Assembly: GCA_947179485.1 (NCBI GenBank)
Contig: OX359247.1
Location: forward strand, 10,826,588-10,890,587
Direction: 5' to 3'
Source of the DNA: Allacma fusca
Taxonomy: Eukaryota > Arthropoda > Collembola > Symphypleona > Sminthuridae
DNA length: 64,000 nt
Under the pieces are notes generated by a model that had not been told where the DNA came from, made no database searches, and worked only from the letters and a program-made list of their open reading frames with translations. The stretch's first letter is position 1. Each line of letters opens with the position of its first letter. The position numbers were made by a program, and so were the translations under genes. Positions 54,901 through 63,091 of the stretch are shown here, piece by piece.

Positions 54901-57496
54901 CCTATCTTTTGTTCAAACATACATACCAATTGTACTAACTCAATATGAATTTTCATTACAAATTATTAAATTTTGGGGACAAAATTTTCCCCGACCGACC
55001 GGGATGTTAGGTATGTATATAGAAATTACATAAATTAGTTAAGTCTCACATGAATAATCAATTAAGTTGTGAAATACACAACCATAGGTTAAGTCAGTTC
55101 AAAGTTACTTCAACACTTATTGTAAAGGTGCAAAGTAAGCACTTCCCATCGGCTAAAGCCGACGAGTGTCAACGTCCCGTTACATCCGTTATGATGTAAC
55201 GTCTAGACTTAAGATTGTAAAAATAGGCTCAAGTAGCCACTTGTTAAGTTTAAGATTCTTCCAGACTCTCCAGTGAATAACTGAGAGTCATTCCAGTAAC
55301 ACCTAATTTTAGTTGTTAATCTTCATTTCCTTTTCCTTTTGATTTCAATTATTAAATAAAAGCAATTAGTCTTCGGATTAATAGAAAATCACAATCAATC
55401 GTTTATTCATAATCATCCCTTCCATCAGCACGATTCCCAATTATTTACAATTTCTTGACAATTACATAAGTAAATAATCCAGGAGTTAGGATTTCATGGT
55501 ATGACCATAACCTACTCTTTCAGTATTACTATTTTGTTAATTATGCTGTTAAATTAATTTATTTTAGCTCCGCCTTAACGACGAAAAAAAGAATCAACTC
55601 AGGTATGCGATAAGTGTCGATAATTGCGAAACCCCTGCGTTGGAAAATGCATCCGCAGAATACATCGAAAGTTACAAAGATCGGAAATATTTGCAAAAGG
55701 AGATAGAAAATATTTGTAGCAAGTTTCCTGATTTTTCTAAAATAGAAAACGATGTAATACTTCATACAAATTTTAAACGAAAATAATGGTTATTGCGTCA
55801 TTAGCAAATCCCACAGCAGTACATCAAATGTTTTTTTCCAGACATTATACCTAACAAATCAAAACGTTTCAGATTGTTGCGTCTCATCGATTACACGTCC
55901 ATGGAAGGATTCCCAAGATGATTATGTGTAAGTTACAAAATCCGGGAACAAATTCATTTGTCGATTTGACTTGGGATGTTTTTAGTATGTATATATATAT
56001 ATATACTAGGTGCTTCATGTCGAATATGGTGGGTACAGTGCTTCTCAATATTATGAAAATTCATTATGTTAAATGATAATTACGCTTTAGTTTTAATTTT
56101 AATCATTTACGCATCCTACTGAATATTAGTTTCTTTTAGATTGAATAGCACATGTGTGCCCTTTACCAATGAAAAAATTGATATTTCGGGTCTGGAGTTC
56201 CTTATGGTGACCTGTAAGGACCAAAAATCGAGCCAGAGCCCCTTGTACAATTTTCATGCACATGTTCCGGTAAATTCCCGTTTGAAGTCTAAGATAGACC
56301 GTTGGAAAAGCCAATCTGCTAAACGCCCTTACAGTATTTTCCTACTGGTGATAGACTCCACCTCGCGAGCAGAATTTTTCAGAAGTTTACCAAAAACCAG
56401 GGACATCCTCAACAGCATGCACTTCGTGGATTTCATTGGGCATCATCCATCAGGAGAACCGACCCAGTTGAACATAATTCCAATGCTAATGGGAACAGAT
56501 CAACGTACATTTCATAGGGAATATTTCAATGGCTTCGACGACAGCCATTTCTGGGACTCCGCTCCCTTCATTTGGCATGCCTTCAACAAGCTCAATTATT
56601 TAACAGGCTTTTTCGAAGATGACCCGATCGTTGGAACCTTCAATTATGGCGGACAGATTGGGTTTGAAGAGCAACCAACTACTTTGTACACGAGACCATT
56701 GATGATATATCATACAAAGATGACAAAACGAGACACGCTCAATTATTACGTAATGATTTTTTAACTCCTCTAGTAGAATTTTAATGCTACGCTTGGTATT
56801 CAGAGAAGTGACCTTGTTTATTTTTCTCATTAAATTTTTTGCCGGCCCAAATTGCAGAAAAGATATTGTTTTGGTCAGCGGAACGTAATCCAGTTTTTGC
56901 TAGATTACCATTTCAAAATACTAGACATTTTATACGAAGTTCCCACATTCCAAGTGACCTGGCCATGCTGGCCCCAACACGACCTCGGTGGATCCCTGAG
57001 GATATTAGACGATACCTACTCAAACTTTTTCAAGACAGTTTCCGAAAATAAGCAAATACTTGAAAATACCCTGCTCATTGTCACGAGTGACCATGGCTTT
57101 TACTCAAAGCAGGAAAATAGGTATCCAGTTAGTTTCAACGGGTTAGTTGAACGTCGGAACGTACCCTTATTTATTAGACTTCCGGACAAGCTTCGGAGAA
57201 TTTATCCGGAAATGCAGGAAAATCTGGGGATGATTTCCAAGTCAATTACAAGTCATTACGATATTTACCAAACGCTCTTACACATTGCAAAAATGGCTGG
57301 AAACGTGGATCCACTCACTAACTTAACCACTCATGGAGCCAGTTTATTGAGTAAGATTCCTCAGAACCGAACCTGTAAAGAGGCACGGATACCCAAAACC
57401 ATGTGTTTATGTCAACTTGGTAAAGACGAGAATAAATCTCTTAGCTCGGTTGATGAGTTAATGATTGATCCCAATAGTTTTGATATGTTTGATTAG
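45949..57496 (+). CDS. DUF229 ectoenzyme, copy 2, intron 1 carries an LTR element
   Basis: Predicted exons: 45949-46086, 55568-55753, 55842-55927, 56140-56749 and 56858-57496, giving 552 aa. Phases and boundaries are the same as in copy 1. Residues 1-12 are basic and about 14-30 hydrophobic, giving a type II signal anchor. Exon 1 ends at the donor AAAAAT-GTACGT. Family motifs are VIDSTSR (207-213), SDHGF (417-421), ERRNVPLFIRLP, SHYDIYQT and RTCKEARIPKTMC. Intron 1 is 9.5 kb because a complete LTR retrotransposon (46374-55522) sits in it in the same orientation; without it the intron would be about 0.33 kb. The coding frame is intact, but the LTR's own transcription signals could interfere with splicing. 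The link between exon 1 and exon 2 is inferred from homology with copy 1. Confidence 0.82.
46374..46891 (+). repeat. 5' LTR
   Basis: It starts TGTTAGGTATG and ends CCTACTCTTTCA. It matches the 3' LTR at 517 of 518 positions; the only difference I see is T at 46668 versus A at 55299. An AATAAA-like motif (ATTAAATAAAAGC) lies near 46720 and could serve as the polyadenylation signal. Confidence 0.95.
46892..46909 (+). other. Putative primer binding site
   Basis: The sequence immediately after the 5' LTR begins TGGTGGCCTTTG. TGG directly abutting the LTR is what a tRNA 3' CCA would pair with. I could not match it to a particular tRNA. The leader from here to 47411 holds only a short unremarkable frame. 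Confidence 0.5.
47412..49010 (+). CDS. gag: Retrotransposon gag
   Basis: A 532-aa protein. Residues 1-130 are Lys-rich then strongly proline-rich. The middle region would be the capsid part. The C-terminal third is Arg/Gly/Asn-rich and contains one CCHC zinc knuckle (CYNCNKFGHISRDC, residues 436-449), the nucleic-acid-binding mark of nucleocapsid. The gene ends TAA 20 bases before the pol ATG. The pol frame (-1 relative to gag) stays open upstream across at least about 170 bases of gag, so a -1 frameshift fusion is possible, though I saw no clear slippery heptamer. Confidence 0.92.
   Translation: MSDKKKPSASKPDPKPSTSRVTRKNSDPDLKDASELAKVLQQAKAKAKATTSTSKKPKPQPIPPPILSTPPVPPIVPPAQASPPRTPSPQYSTPPGTPPPISLPPPPPPPLPVLSLVTPPTRIVPSLKRQITKARKRQNFYQINPHKRPRTVKFFNMAAAAAAANPVNVTVNTAPIHSIVDFQKIKQFLPATHDVHDFIIDVQRVVAQYQWDWPTLQGHTPNLLARDPFQWLQTQLAIAPPAIVSIDTFFTALRERYAKPRQVYLNQLISRKQKDNETSAKFLYDVDSICTRYDPTMSQPDRVAWGMEGLLPKYKSAAAGFPFTSIAALVRFCEQREFADTTAGPSDMAAKVKSLEETIQKLTLSDAPNAQANFAFVPGRGRGRGNGRGNSHNNNNNHRGNQGNIHQPVPHQPRGNNNNNNNNRGQAQNPHKGMQCYNCNKFGHISRDCRSGNQQRGPNQRGQGPRPNFRNNNFRGNNNGFRNNQQNNGNNRRNDQNAHRLEISFNPNPPQTNQTPQNHFANLQYPSITYPQ
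49031..52822 (+). CDS. pol: Retrotransposon pol polyprotein
   Basis: A 1,263-aa frame. The aspartic protease motif DTGAS is at 19-23. Reverse transcriptase carries the catalytic YIDD at 441-444. RNase H starts near 588 (YTDAS). An HHCC zinc finger precedes the integrase core, with catalytic Asp871, Asp930 and Glu966 (35 residues between the last two). A GPY/F module (RWVGPYTITYI) follows, then a basic Ser/Pro-rich tail. All catalytic residues are present. The domain order is that of Ty3/gypsy elements. The ATG at 49031 may be used directly, or the frame may be reached by frameshifting from gag. Confidence 0.95.
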   Translation: MCPYIMCYFDDVSIDALIDTGASHNLIQKNHIPSSAVITPCPQRFVITADKARIPTSHIASLTFRLDNYFYTTEAHVLETLSPPLILGCKFIIQFDFHIHLNSNSLYNSHVCHYFRKHAYSATCSSECGCSSPVKTLFTIQLPPRHQMYVPTTPLHTSHTTFFNPHPLIEKQYKVIFPPVINPAKNVLLATNISTSTQIIPADTLLGHAQRYDFTQSLNTAPVIPHNPTPFTPEQIQSLNINPKLRPAERASIISLLNKYSYLFAWTLMDLQVCTLPPMRIKLNSDTPVQAKPYRLSTTEREILKQELDKLIQAGIIVPCENSNYSTPVFLVRQKLGKWRLVCDFQKLNKITIDEIFPLPRIDDLLFQLRNAAYFSPLDLFSGYYQALIHPDDQHLTAIVTEFGLYMYLRVCFGLKNAPAYFQRLAARTLGTLRYTHAVSYIDDIIPYSKDFPSHLVAIELVFQRLAKVNFRMNPKKCFFGMQEHVVFGFFLSQKGLSTESAKVAAIMEQPKPINLETLRKFLGTIGYYRRFIWNFAQIAAPLQGLLKKHSLYHWSPDCDKAFLTLKNALCTAPVLRHYDPTLPCILYTDASNLAIAGILHQQFEDGEHPIYFISRALTPAEKNWGVTEKECLAVVFATRKLREFLYLKPFIIVTDHHALCYLKCQRNPTARLTRMAVILEHFRYVIRYKKGTLHRNVDGVSRCPYALSTTKDTEDDLTIPGLSAQSTPSKPTPLPAIPLINPADLKHAQAIDHTLNKLLQKKRSKLIPNDDGIYFIQFNPRNPKLLVIPKAMIPIVLQNAHNHPLGGHLNFQRTLARLRPFYWWRSITSDTFKHCTHCPECQSRQHLTKLRMDSLKNIPIKIPASTYAMDLLGPFRETPRGNKYVLVLTDLFTKWVHTSLLPNREAAHIAMHLESFILTFPGMSILISDGAAEFKSATLQDLLKRFNITHNVSMPFHPRSHGIVERLNQTLAIMLSKFVSANQLDWDIFVPYVITAYNTSEHSVTKISPFQAFFGRAPPAPLLNSIPNTLLQMTQLSASQVKIMHQRISQLIKKAQLQAKERFDAMYQPLEFKVGSHVRFYLPQRKIGLSDKLLCRWVGPYTITYIDKNNNADLVLTFPSTKLRPSIKCHLSQLKLIKIDLGDGIIHPEYVYTTEDQHEFDAWLTQIPSDTPDSGSSLPSPIRKASTRPSRKMKLQPSTSSEDSPVKRLTSPPPNFSPQTSGYHSTKLKSILKSPQPIDTNHPLRRSIRLRNKTKKVTFSHV
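52828..53787 (+). CDS. Retrotransposon ORF3, unknown function
   Basis: A 319-aa frame whose ATG lies five bases after the pol stop. The first 190 residues look like a folded domain with a Cys-containing LICCPVSICTVQ stretch. The rest is Pro/Gln/Thr-rich, but the end (ELVLNEQGEFVEAP) is again protein-like. I recognise no family and see no signal peptide or membrane span. It sits where envelope genes lie in retroviruses. An alternative frame (52746-53787) is also open across it, but its composition looks non-coding for most of that length. Confidence 0.7.
   Translation: MTSNNPQSPPVYPYVPGIVQYPTTLGINPAIRLSDNPWTELIKVYLPGTPDTLICCPVSICTVQIFPYQFADASGNELHCYDSSIPILKRTFRHVAVGIVLPDQIPSLLDQLSATYFQATVKQSQMWNEFLLQLRDAPPNYVSATPVISIDPQIRFEQISRAWLESANTCAIQTRGSNWVKKHGPRQGPTLTLPQQLLTTAPPDPIQNPLAQPPQQGPVHIHSLPKVTSPEVMTTVCQTRPLPTLTPGPPPTTHMMTGTTHVKPPQQWTPTTGTVIDLRPQPIMETIQLTPLHQPHRIYPELVLNEQGEFVEAPSTFQP
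53793..54740 (+). CDS. Retrotransposon ORF4, envelope-like membrane protein
   Basis: A 315-aa frame whose ATG lies five bases after the ORF3 stop. It starts with a short hydrophobic signal-like segment (MIFLFIFACESA). Further on are an Ala/Gly-rich hydrophobic patch (AAGAALMVAPP), a proline-rich stretch, possible N-glycosylation sites (NLS, NIT), and one strong C-terminal membrane span ending in YCYYRYRQRTR. A tail of about 50 residues follows. The topology is that of a type I membrane glycoprotein, as in envelope proteins. However, the region between signal and span has no cysteine, unlike known retroviral or insect errantivirus envelopes. The frame is open upstream to 52746, so a longer form made by frameshift or splicing is possible. 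Confidence 0.65.
   Translation: MIFLFIFACESAPLGIWGSLPNLSKITGAGTKLNMARTNSMHKMVPLQRSVSIQSLPSMAQNGNKNFDLPMQAAPAKKNNAVKVMAAGAALMVAPPIITKILDFIPSRSNTFPEIPKIDSETLPPPPPTPSPLEKRLLINSPITLDDYNDDTLKPFKVVNTYDANITQMLEEWKSIHNSFLSLQNKKDEPGQTVTLTTTLSPPVHAKQTAPEPILPALPVPKMEIGVGEGDSQVLLRIFTLSSTALSTIIGFGLIIYGLYCYYRYRQRTRQNSRISHALPSAYFINNPRPHNNDPYPPIVALNNLSNQLSARTPA
54975..54992. promoter_or_regulatory. Near-palindrome upstream of the 3' LTR
   Basis: GGGGACAAAATTTTCCCC could fold back on itself. It is followed by GACCGACCGGGA and then the LTR. A classic long polypurine tract is not seen at the LTR edge; the purine run GGGGACAAAA may be the functional equivalent. Confidence 0.4.
55005..55522 (+). repeat. 3' LTR
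   Basis: 518 bp, identical to the 5' LTR except at 55299 (A instead of T). It is followed by the target duplication GTAT at 55523-55526 and, 41 bases further on, by exon 2 of the host DUF229 gene. Confidence 0.95.
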
Positions 57497-57779
57497 GGAT
57501 GATTAACACACTGTCAGTTTGTTAAAATATGCCTTGTCTCAGATATACAAACAGTAAGTCTTAAAAATACTCCGTTGTTGGTGTGAATTCATATTTTTAT
57601 TATTAAATGCGTTTTTTATGTTACATTAGAAACTCGTATCTGTAATAATTATTATGTGTTAACAGGTTTCAACTAAATACAAAAATTCTAATGCTCTCAT
57701 CGGCAAACTATACTAAGCTACTACTTGTCTCACTGTATTATTAATTTATGCCGTTTTTGTCCCATTCAAAATAAAAAAA

Positions 57780-59119
57780 CTAAACTCTCTTTTTGGAAGA
57801 ACTTTTTAAATAAGCTTTGTAGAAGAAATTCCCGAATAAAATCATGTACGAGAAATACATAAGTAGTCCGACAGCTACATCCATGTCCTTCCTGGCACAG
57901 GGTGTTCCTACAGCTGTAAAAGTATTAAGACATTTTTATTATGATTCTTGCAGCTTATTCGGGTCTTGATTGTATTAACACAGTAATTATTATCATTGTT
58001 CGTTACCCCGGACAACTAAAGAGTAAACATTGACTGTGACTCCCATAATCATCTGCAGGATTTGCAAGGAAGTAATTACAACGGAGATACTGCGGGGAAC
58101 TTTGACACCAGTAGCCTGCAAAAAATGTAAAAATTTTAATATCAAAATACTAATTGATAAAACAAAATCCCTCGGCTATTTCCAGAACAGTCATTACAGT
58201 ATGTTTAATAAAAGGAAGCAGAAATTGAAAGTACTTCCAATATATGTTTCAAGTTAAAGTAAAGACCAATCTATAAAAACTAACCTTTAGGGCATAATAA
58301 GCATACATGATCCCATGGATAAAATAATTCATTGATAAGAACCAACGATTGGATGGATCCATTGAAGTGTAGGTGAACCATGTGAAGAGCAACACAGAAG
58401 TGTGATGATACCTGTGCATCCAAGTTTTTCCGTTTAGTTTATTTTGGAGGAAATCGTTTACAATAAAATTGCAGAAAGCAAATGAAAGCACGAGATCAGT
58501 AAATAGATCAATTTTCTAGTTTAATAAAATAGGCATTTGACTCGGATCACTCACCAATGCAAAAATATCAGGGGCTGCTTACGTAATACCACAAAAGCGG
58601 TATCAAAAAGTTCGGCGACTTTAGACCATGCGCTAAGTAAAGACCAAAATGCAGTTGCAATTGTTTGCTGTTCCCTGTATAAAAGATCAATAAATTGCAA
58701 TTATTTGAAACCTTTTTTTAAACTGTTACCAAATTATTCATTGTTCATCATACAAAGTCGAGTATCTATATATCCTGGATTGAACATGAAAGTTATAGTT
58801 ACCTGGAACAAACGGATTTATGAAATCCACTGTCTTCCGTCAAAAGCTTAGCAATTTCTGGAAACGTTCTCAGGAATCCAGCTATAGAAAAAATGGCCAA
58901 TGAGACGTTCCAGAGAAACAAGAGCGATTTCAATTTGAAAGGCCTTCGGTTTTTCATCATCATTTGCCCCGCATGAATGATGAGAATGTACATCAATGAG
59001 AAGATGAAGCTGTAGTGCCAATGTTGCTCCATCCATTTCACTGACTTGGGGAAATTGAATTTTTCCCATTCTAAGGGTTTCACATGAGATTCTGGATGAA
59101 ACTGTAGCTGAATTTCCAT
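57780..59119 (-). CDS. ELOVL6: ELOVL6-like very long chain fatty acid elongase
   Basis: Predicted exons on the complement: 58803-59119, 58555-58674, 58285-58411, 58007-58115 and 57780-57913. All are GT-AG with matching phases, giving 268 aa, the usual ELOVL6 length. The ELO catalytic histidine box is HWYHH (145-149), assembled across the exon 2/3 junction. The second signature is MNYFIHGIMYAYYA (173-186). Other family features are the N-terminal WMEQHW motif, GFHKSVC, and several hydrophobic spans. The enzyme is a multi-span ER membrane 3-ketoacyl-CoA synthase; ELOVL6 members elongate C12-C16 saturated and monounsaturated acyl-CoAs. The Lys/Arg-rich C-terminus (KKRV) could act in ER retention. 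The ATG at 59119 gives the conserved N-terminus. A TTTATT (minus-strand AATAAA) lies near 57596. Confidence 0.93.
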
Positions 59120-60349
59120 TTCAAAATTGATTCTTCTCGTTGATTTCAAATGTATTAAAAATTAGTTAATATTGGAAAATAATCCGGTTAGTATTAACGT
59201 GTGCAACATATGTATGTATGTATGTATATATTAAGGGTCGTGCAATTAGGAGAAAATATTGAAACTAGAATCCTTCAGAAAAATCACCATAGATGATACT
59301 CAACCAAGTTTTGGGACAAATGTCAATTTGATTATTTTTTAACCCTCAAGAGAAGTGTTAATGGGGCTTTGAATGGTTGAATACTTCAAACCAAACTGCT
59401 GCTGGTTATTCTTTATACAAAACTTTAAAAGGTTTCCCCAAAAGAAATTGACCCTAAGAACTCTACGAAATATGTCAAGAGTTTTGATAGTAAAACTAAG
59501 AGATGAAAGATAAGAGAAGATAATTCCCACGATGGACTATCATGCAAGGTATTTCCCCATGTTCACACCCCCACCCAGCTGTCAGAAAAAGTTGTAATAA
59601 CACTTATAATAATACTACGAATGTAATCACTGATGATGTTGGTCACTCATGCAATACTTCACCAACATATTTACCAGCGCGGATTTAGCTTGTGAGAAAG
59701 TAGTTCTATAGTTAAAATAGGACAACATATAATCAAGCCTGAATCGAAGGAAATAAAAAGACCCCTTTATGCCTCTGACCTTTCGCCTGTACAGTATAAA
59801 CAGATTATATCTCGAGCTTACACTCAGTCAATACTATCTTTACCGTTGAGAGTAAACAATAAACAAATGCTTGAAATCTGCTTTTGAAGTAATTATTACT
59901 CAAGTGTTTCAAACTAAGTAGTAATGTTTAATTAACAGTTTATCGATTCTGGGGAATCAGATTAATAAATATTATGATACTACTGCAGAATGCAAACATA
60001 GCGGTAGTAGTCAACGGGACAACAGTATTTTTATTCTCCACTTTGTCCACACAAACCCAGCATCCATACCTACTTTCGTACATTACTATCGAGAAAAATA
60101 AATAAATAACATGTAATTATCTCAAAAAAAAATGTTACTCTAGGAGCTGTAAACAATCACAAGGGTTGAGGATTAAAGTAGTATTTGGATATAATGATCA
60201 ATGATATTTACTACGTCTGTCTAACACTAAGTAAGAAGTAAGTATTCATAATTCTCATATTATTACACGCTGGGTCATAGGGTACATAAGAATGTCATGT
60301 GTATGTTTTGATATCAGTATATCAAATGTACTGGAAATAATTATTTGTT
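59120..60349. other. Upstream region of the elongase gene
   Basis: It should contain the elongase promoter and 5' untranslated region, and on its right the 3' untranslated region of the amnionless-like gene. A short ATGT microsatellite lies at about 59210-59230. No gene is recognised. Confidence 0.45.
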
Positions 60350-63091
60350 CTACTCCTCGGTTGTATTTATTAATTCCGTGGTGCTCCGTCCCAGAATTGA
60401 TGATGTACCATCGGAAACCTGTGCACAAATAAAGGAAAGTGAGTAAGGAAGCTGATTTACTCCCTACACTTCGGAGGACACAAGGACCTTTCAAATACAC
60501 AAGGTACAGTTACAGACAATGATAAATAAGTGGGAACGGAGGACTCCTCCAGGAGCTCTAGGAGGAGTAAGGGTTGCAGACAAAATAGACTCGGTATTTT
60601 AAATCAAATTTCTGAAATTGAGACTATAATAATAATTATTCCGAATTTATATACAATATTCAAGAGTCTCACTTCAATCAAATCATATACATGTTCTGGC
60701 TCCACATGAGGTTTACTCTGTACCATGGACATGTCTCCAGGCTTGACCGCAACTTCTTCATCCGCCACCACGTCATAAATATCGTTGGAAAATCCAACAC
60801 TCACGGCTTCCGAAGTAGGAACCACAGTCTCAACCTTCCCACTTTGAATTTCACTATCCACAGCCTCAGCTCGGGCCATAGAGCCTTCAAATGCTGCTCC
60901 CAGGTTCAGATGAGAAATCCTTTCGTTAGCAAACCGAGCAAATGCAAAAGAAGGGGCGGTCGTGGTGCTGGGTAGCCAAGTTGGCCATCGGAATGACGGA
61001 CAAGATCCCCAGAAAGTACCAATGGGGTAACTAAAATCATTATGACATGACAATTTTTTCGGGAAATTGCATCTGGGAGCTAATTTTAAAAAGTAATTAC
61101 CCAGATCGTCTCCAGTAGAATATTAAAATCGCAGCTCCTCCCAACAAAACAATAATGAGAAGGACTATGAGGGAAACCACAGTTCCAGTAGCTCCTTGTG
61201 AGGCCAGGGTTCCAGAGTCATCCAACTCTTCCCACGATTTCCCCACAGAAACGTCAATCACATGGGAATCTTTTAAAAAAAATAAAACAACTTCGGATCC
61301 TTTTGTAGAAAATTAAGACATCATTTTGCTAGTAATAAACGCTTTTGTAGGTACGTATGTAGTATATATGTATATAGTTACTGGTTCTACCTACCCACGT
61401 TAAATCTTTAATAAATTATTATTCTCTTGTATCAATCTCTAAACATGGGAGTTGCCGGCATTGGAGTTAGATAATGAATTTGAATTCCAATTGTACGTGT
61501 TTGTAATCAACGAGCTCGTAAACATATTTGAGATAATTACAAACAAATACAACAAGGAAGTGAATCAAATAGTACAAACACATGTATAGAAATGGTCCGC
61601 TGAAAATATAAGGGAAACTGTCATAATAATGAAAGCTTTTCGTACGGATGAAAAATAAGTTGCTTTGATTTGAAACTCAATAAACATAGACACACTCAAG
61701 TTGAGTTGTGTAACGTATGAATCCGTAATTACTTTTGGTTACTTCACAGGACGTTTCATTGCGGGATGGGAATGAGCTTTATTGTAAATTTAAGTCCTTC
61801 AAGCGGAAATAACACTCGTACTTCCCACTTGGCCATGTATATTATTAGCTGGAAATTATAATTTTTTCTGCCATATGACGCAGGATAAATACTAGGGTTT
61901 CCCAGATTTAGACCACCTGAGAGTAACTATACGAAGGAACTACTGATTTAGAAGCCAGTCAGCATAATGAGCTAAAAAATATCATTGATAATGCTGAGAA
62001 GTTTTGTGGCAATTCTACTTAATTCATTCTAAGGGATTCTCATAAAACCCTCATAAAGCACATGAAAAGGCAGAGTTTATAATTTCCTCTCTATAACCAA
62101 GACTGTATGTATTTGGGATGTAATTATATAAGCATTTACATAAACTAATGTACATGAGTACATCTGTAGTTGTGTAATTACTTGTATCTTCTTCTCTCAC
62201 CTGGAAGTATCTATAATAATTATGCATTGTCGTAAGCACATATGATGTACTGGGGCTCATTGAGCTATCATTAAATTATAGATGGCCGGGTACAAGCCCA
62301 ACATTAAATATTTACAGCGGTGATGTTTACATAATTCACGCGTAAAACTAACATAACCTATGTCAATTTTGTACAGAACTCCAAGGAAAAACAAAGATAC
62401 CTGCGGATAAATAAGCTCTTATTTTCTGAACCACTTGATAGGCTTCTCTTGTTTTATTAAGCCATGGAATAAGGACGACATGAGCACCTGTGTCTCTGTA
62501 CCTTGTGGCGTAACCATTCACAGCTCCTTTCAAGGGTTTTAACTCCCTCTTCAGTTTGGACTTAAGCTCGTCAATAGGAAATCCATCCTTGTGTTTGATC
62601 TTGATATGGAATCCTATTTAAAAAAATGCTTAAAAAAACACACATTGTTCCAGGAATTCTCCATAATTTGGAAGCAACAAACCTTTCCAAGGGTAGGAGT
62701 AACAAACTTGTTATAAAATGTCAGTTCAAAATTCGAAAGCGAGTTGTTTTTAAATGTGGAATGAACCCTACTGTGGTCGTTACATAATTTCACACCATGG
62801 AAATTATTTGTTTCGGGATACAATACACTTATTATATATGTGAACACTACATATATTTTAGTTCACACTATTCATAATAAGTTTCACGCAACCCTCAAGG
62901 AAACATTCATGAAATTGCATGTGCACTCCAACTTGGAAGTCAGAATGACGTAACCAGATACACTCACTTTAATAGGACTAATAAATGAGTGCGTGCCTAC
63001 CGCATATGGGGCAGCAAAACCCATGGGGCGTTATTGGACTCGTGCATGTGTCTTCATTAACGCCATCCCTGCAATCTGCTCTGTCGCAAAT
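60350..63091 (-). CDS. AMN: Amnionless-like endocytic co-receptor, 3' part
   Basis: Predicted exons on the complement: 63001-63091, 62401-62613, 61101-61269, 60673-61030 and 60350-60418. Phases all match and the last exon ends in TAG; the 5' exons are not found. In order it encodes a Cys-rich VWC-like stretch (CTSPITPHGFCCPICG), a region starting FHIKIKH, and one membrane span (VVSLIVLLIIVLLGGAAIL) followed by FYWRR. A cytoplasmic tail contains GFSNDIYD. This order matches amnionless, which pairs with cubilin for endocytic protein uptake (nephrocytes in insects, kidney and gut in mammals). Amnionless tails carry FxNPxF/Y sorting signals; here Asp replaces Pro. A possible further exon at the right window edge (minus strand, near 63943-64000) has the right phase but no convincing similarity. 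Confidence 0.65.
61270..62400. other. Intron of the amnionless-like gene
   Basis: A long intron (about 1.1 kb) in a window where many introns are under 150 bp. No internal gene or recognisable repeat is seen. Confidence 0.5.

Larger units (their letters stand above)
46374..55522 (+). mobile_element. Complete Ty3/gypsy-order LTR retrotransposon with four ORFs
   Basis: A 9,149-bp element is bounded by two 518-bp LTRs (TG...CA) that differ at a single base, with a 4-bp target duplication GTAT (46370-46373 and 55523-55526). Its genes run gag, pol (protease, reverse transcriptase, RNase H, integrase), ORF3 and ORF4. Integrase lies after reverse transcriptase, which places it in the Ty3/gypsy (Metaviridae) order. 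All ORFs are uninterrupted, so it looks recent and potentially competent. It lies in intron 1 of a DUF229 gene in the sense orientation. The C-rich coding sequence contrasts with the AT-rich host DNA. Confidence 0.95.
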
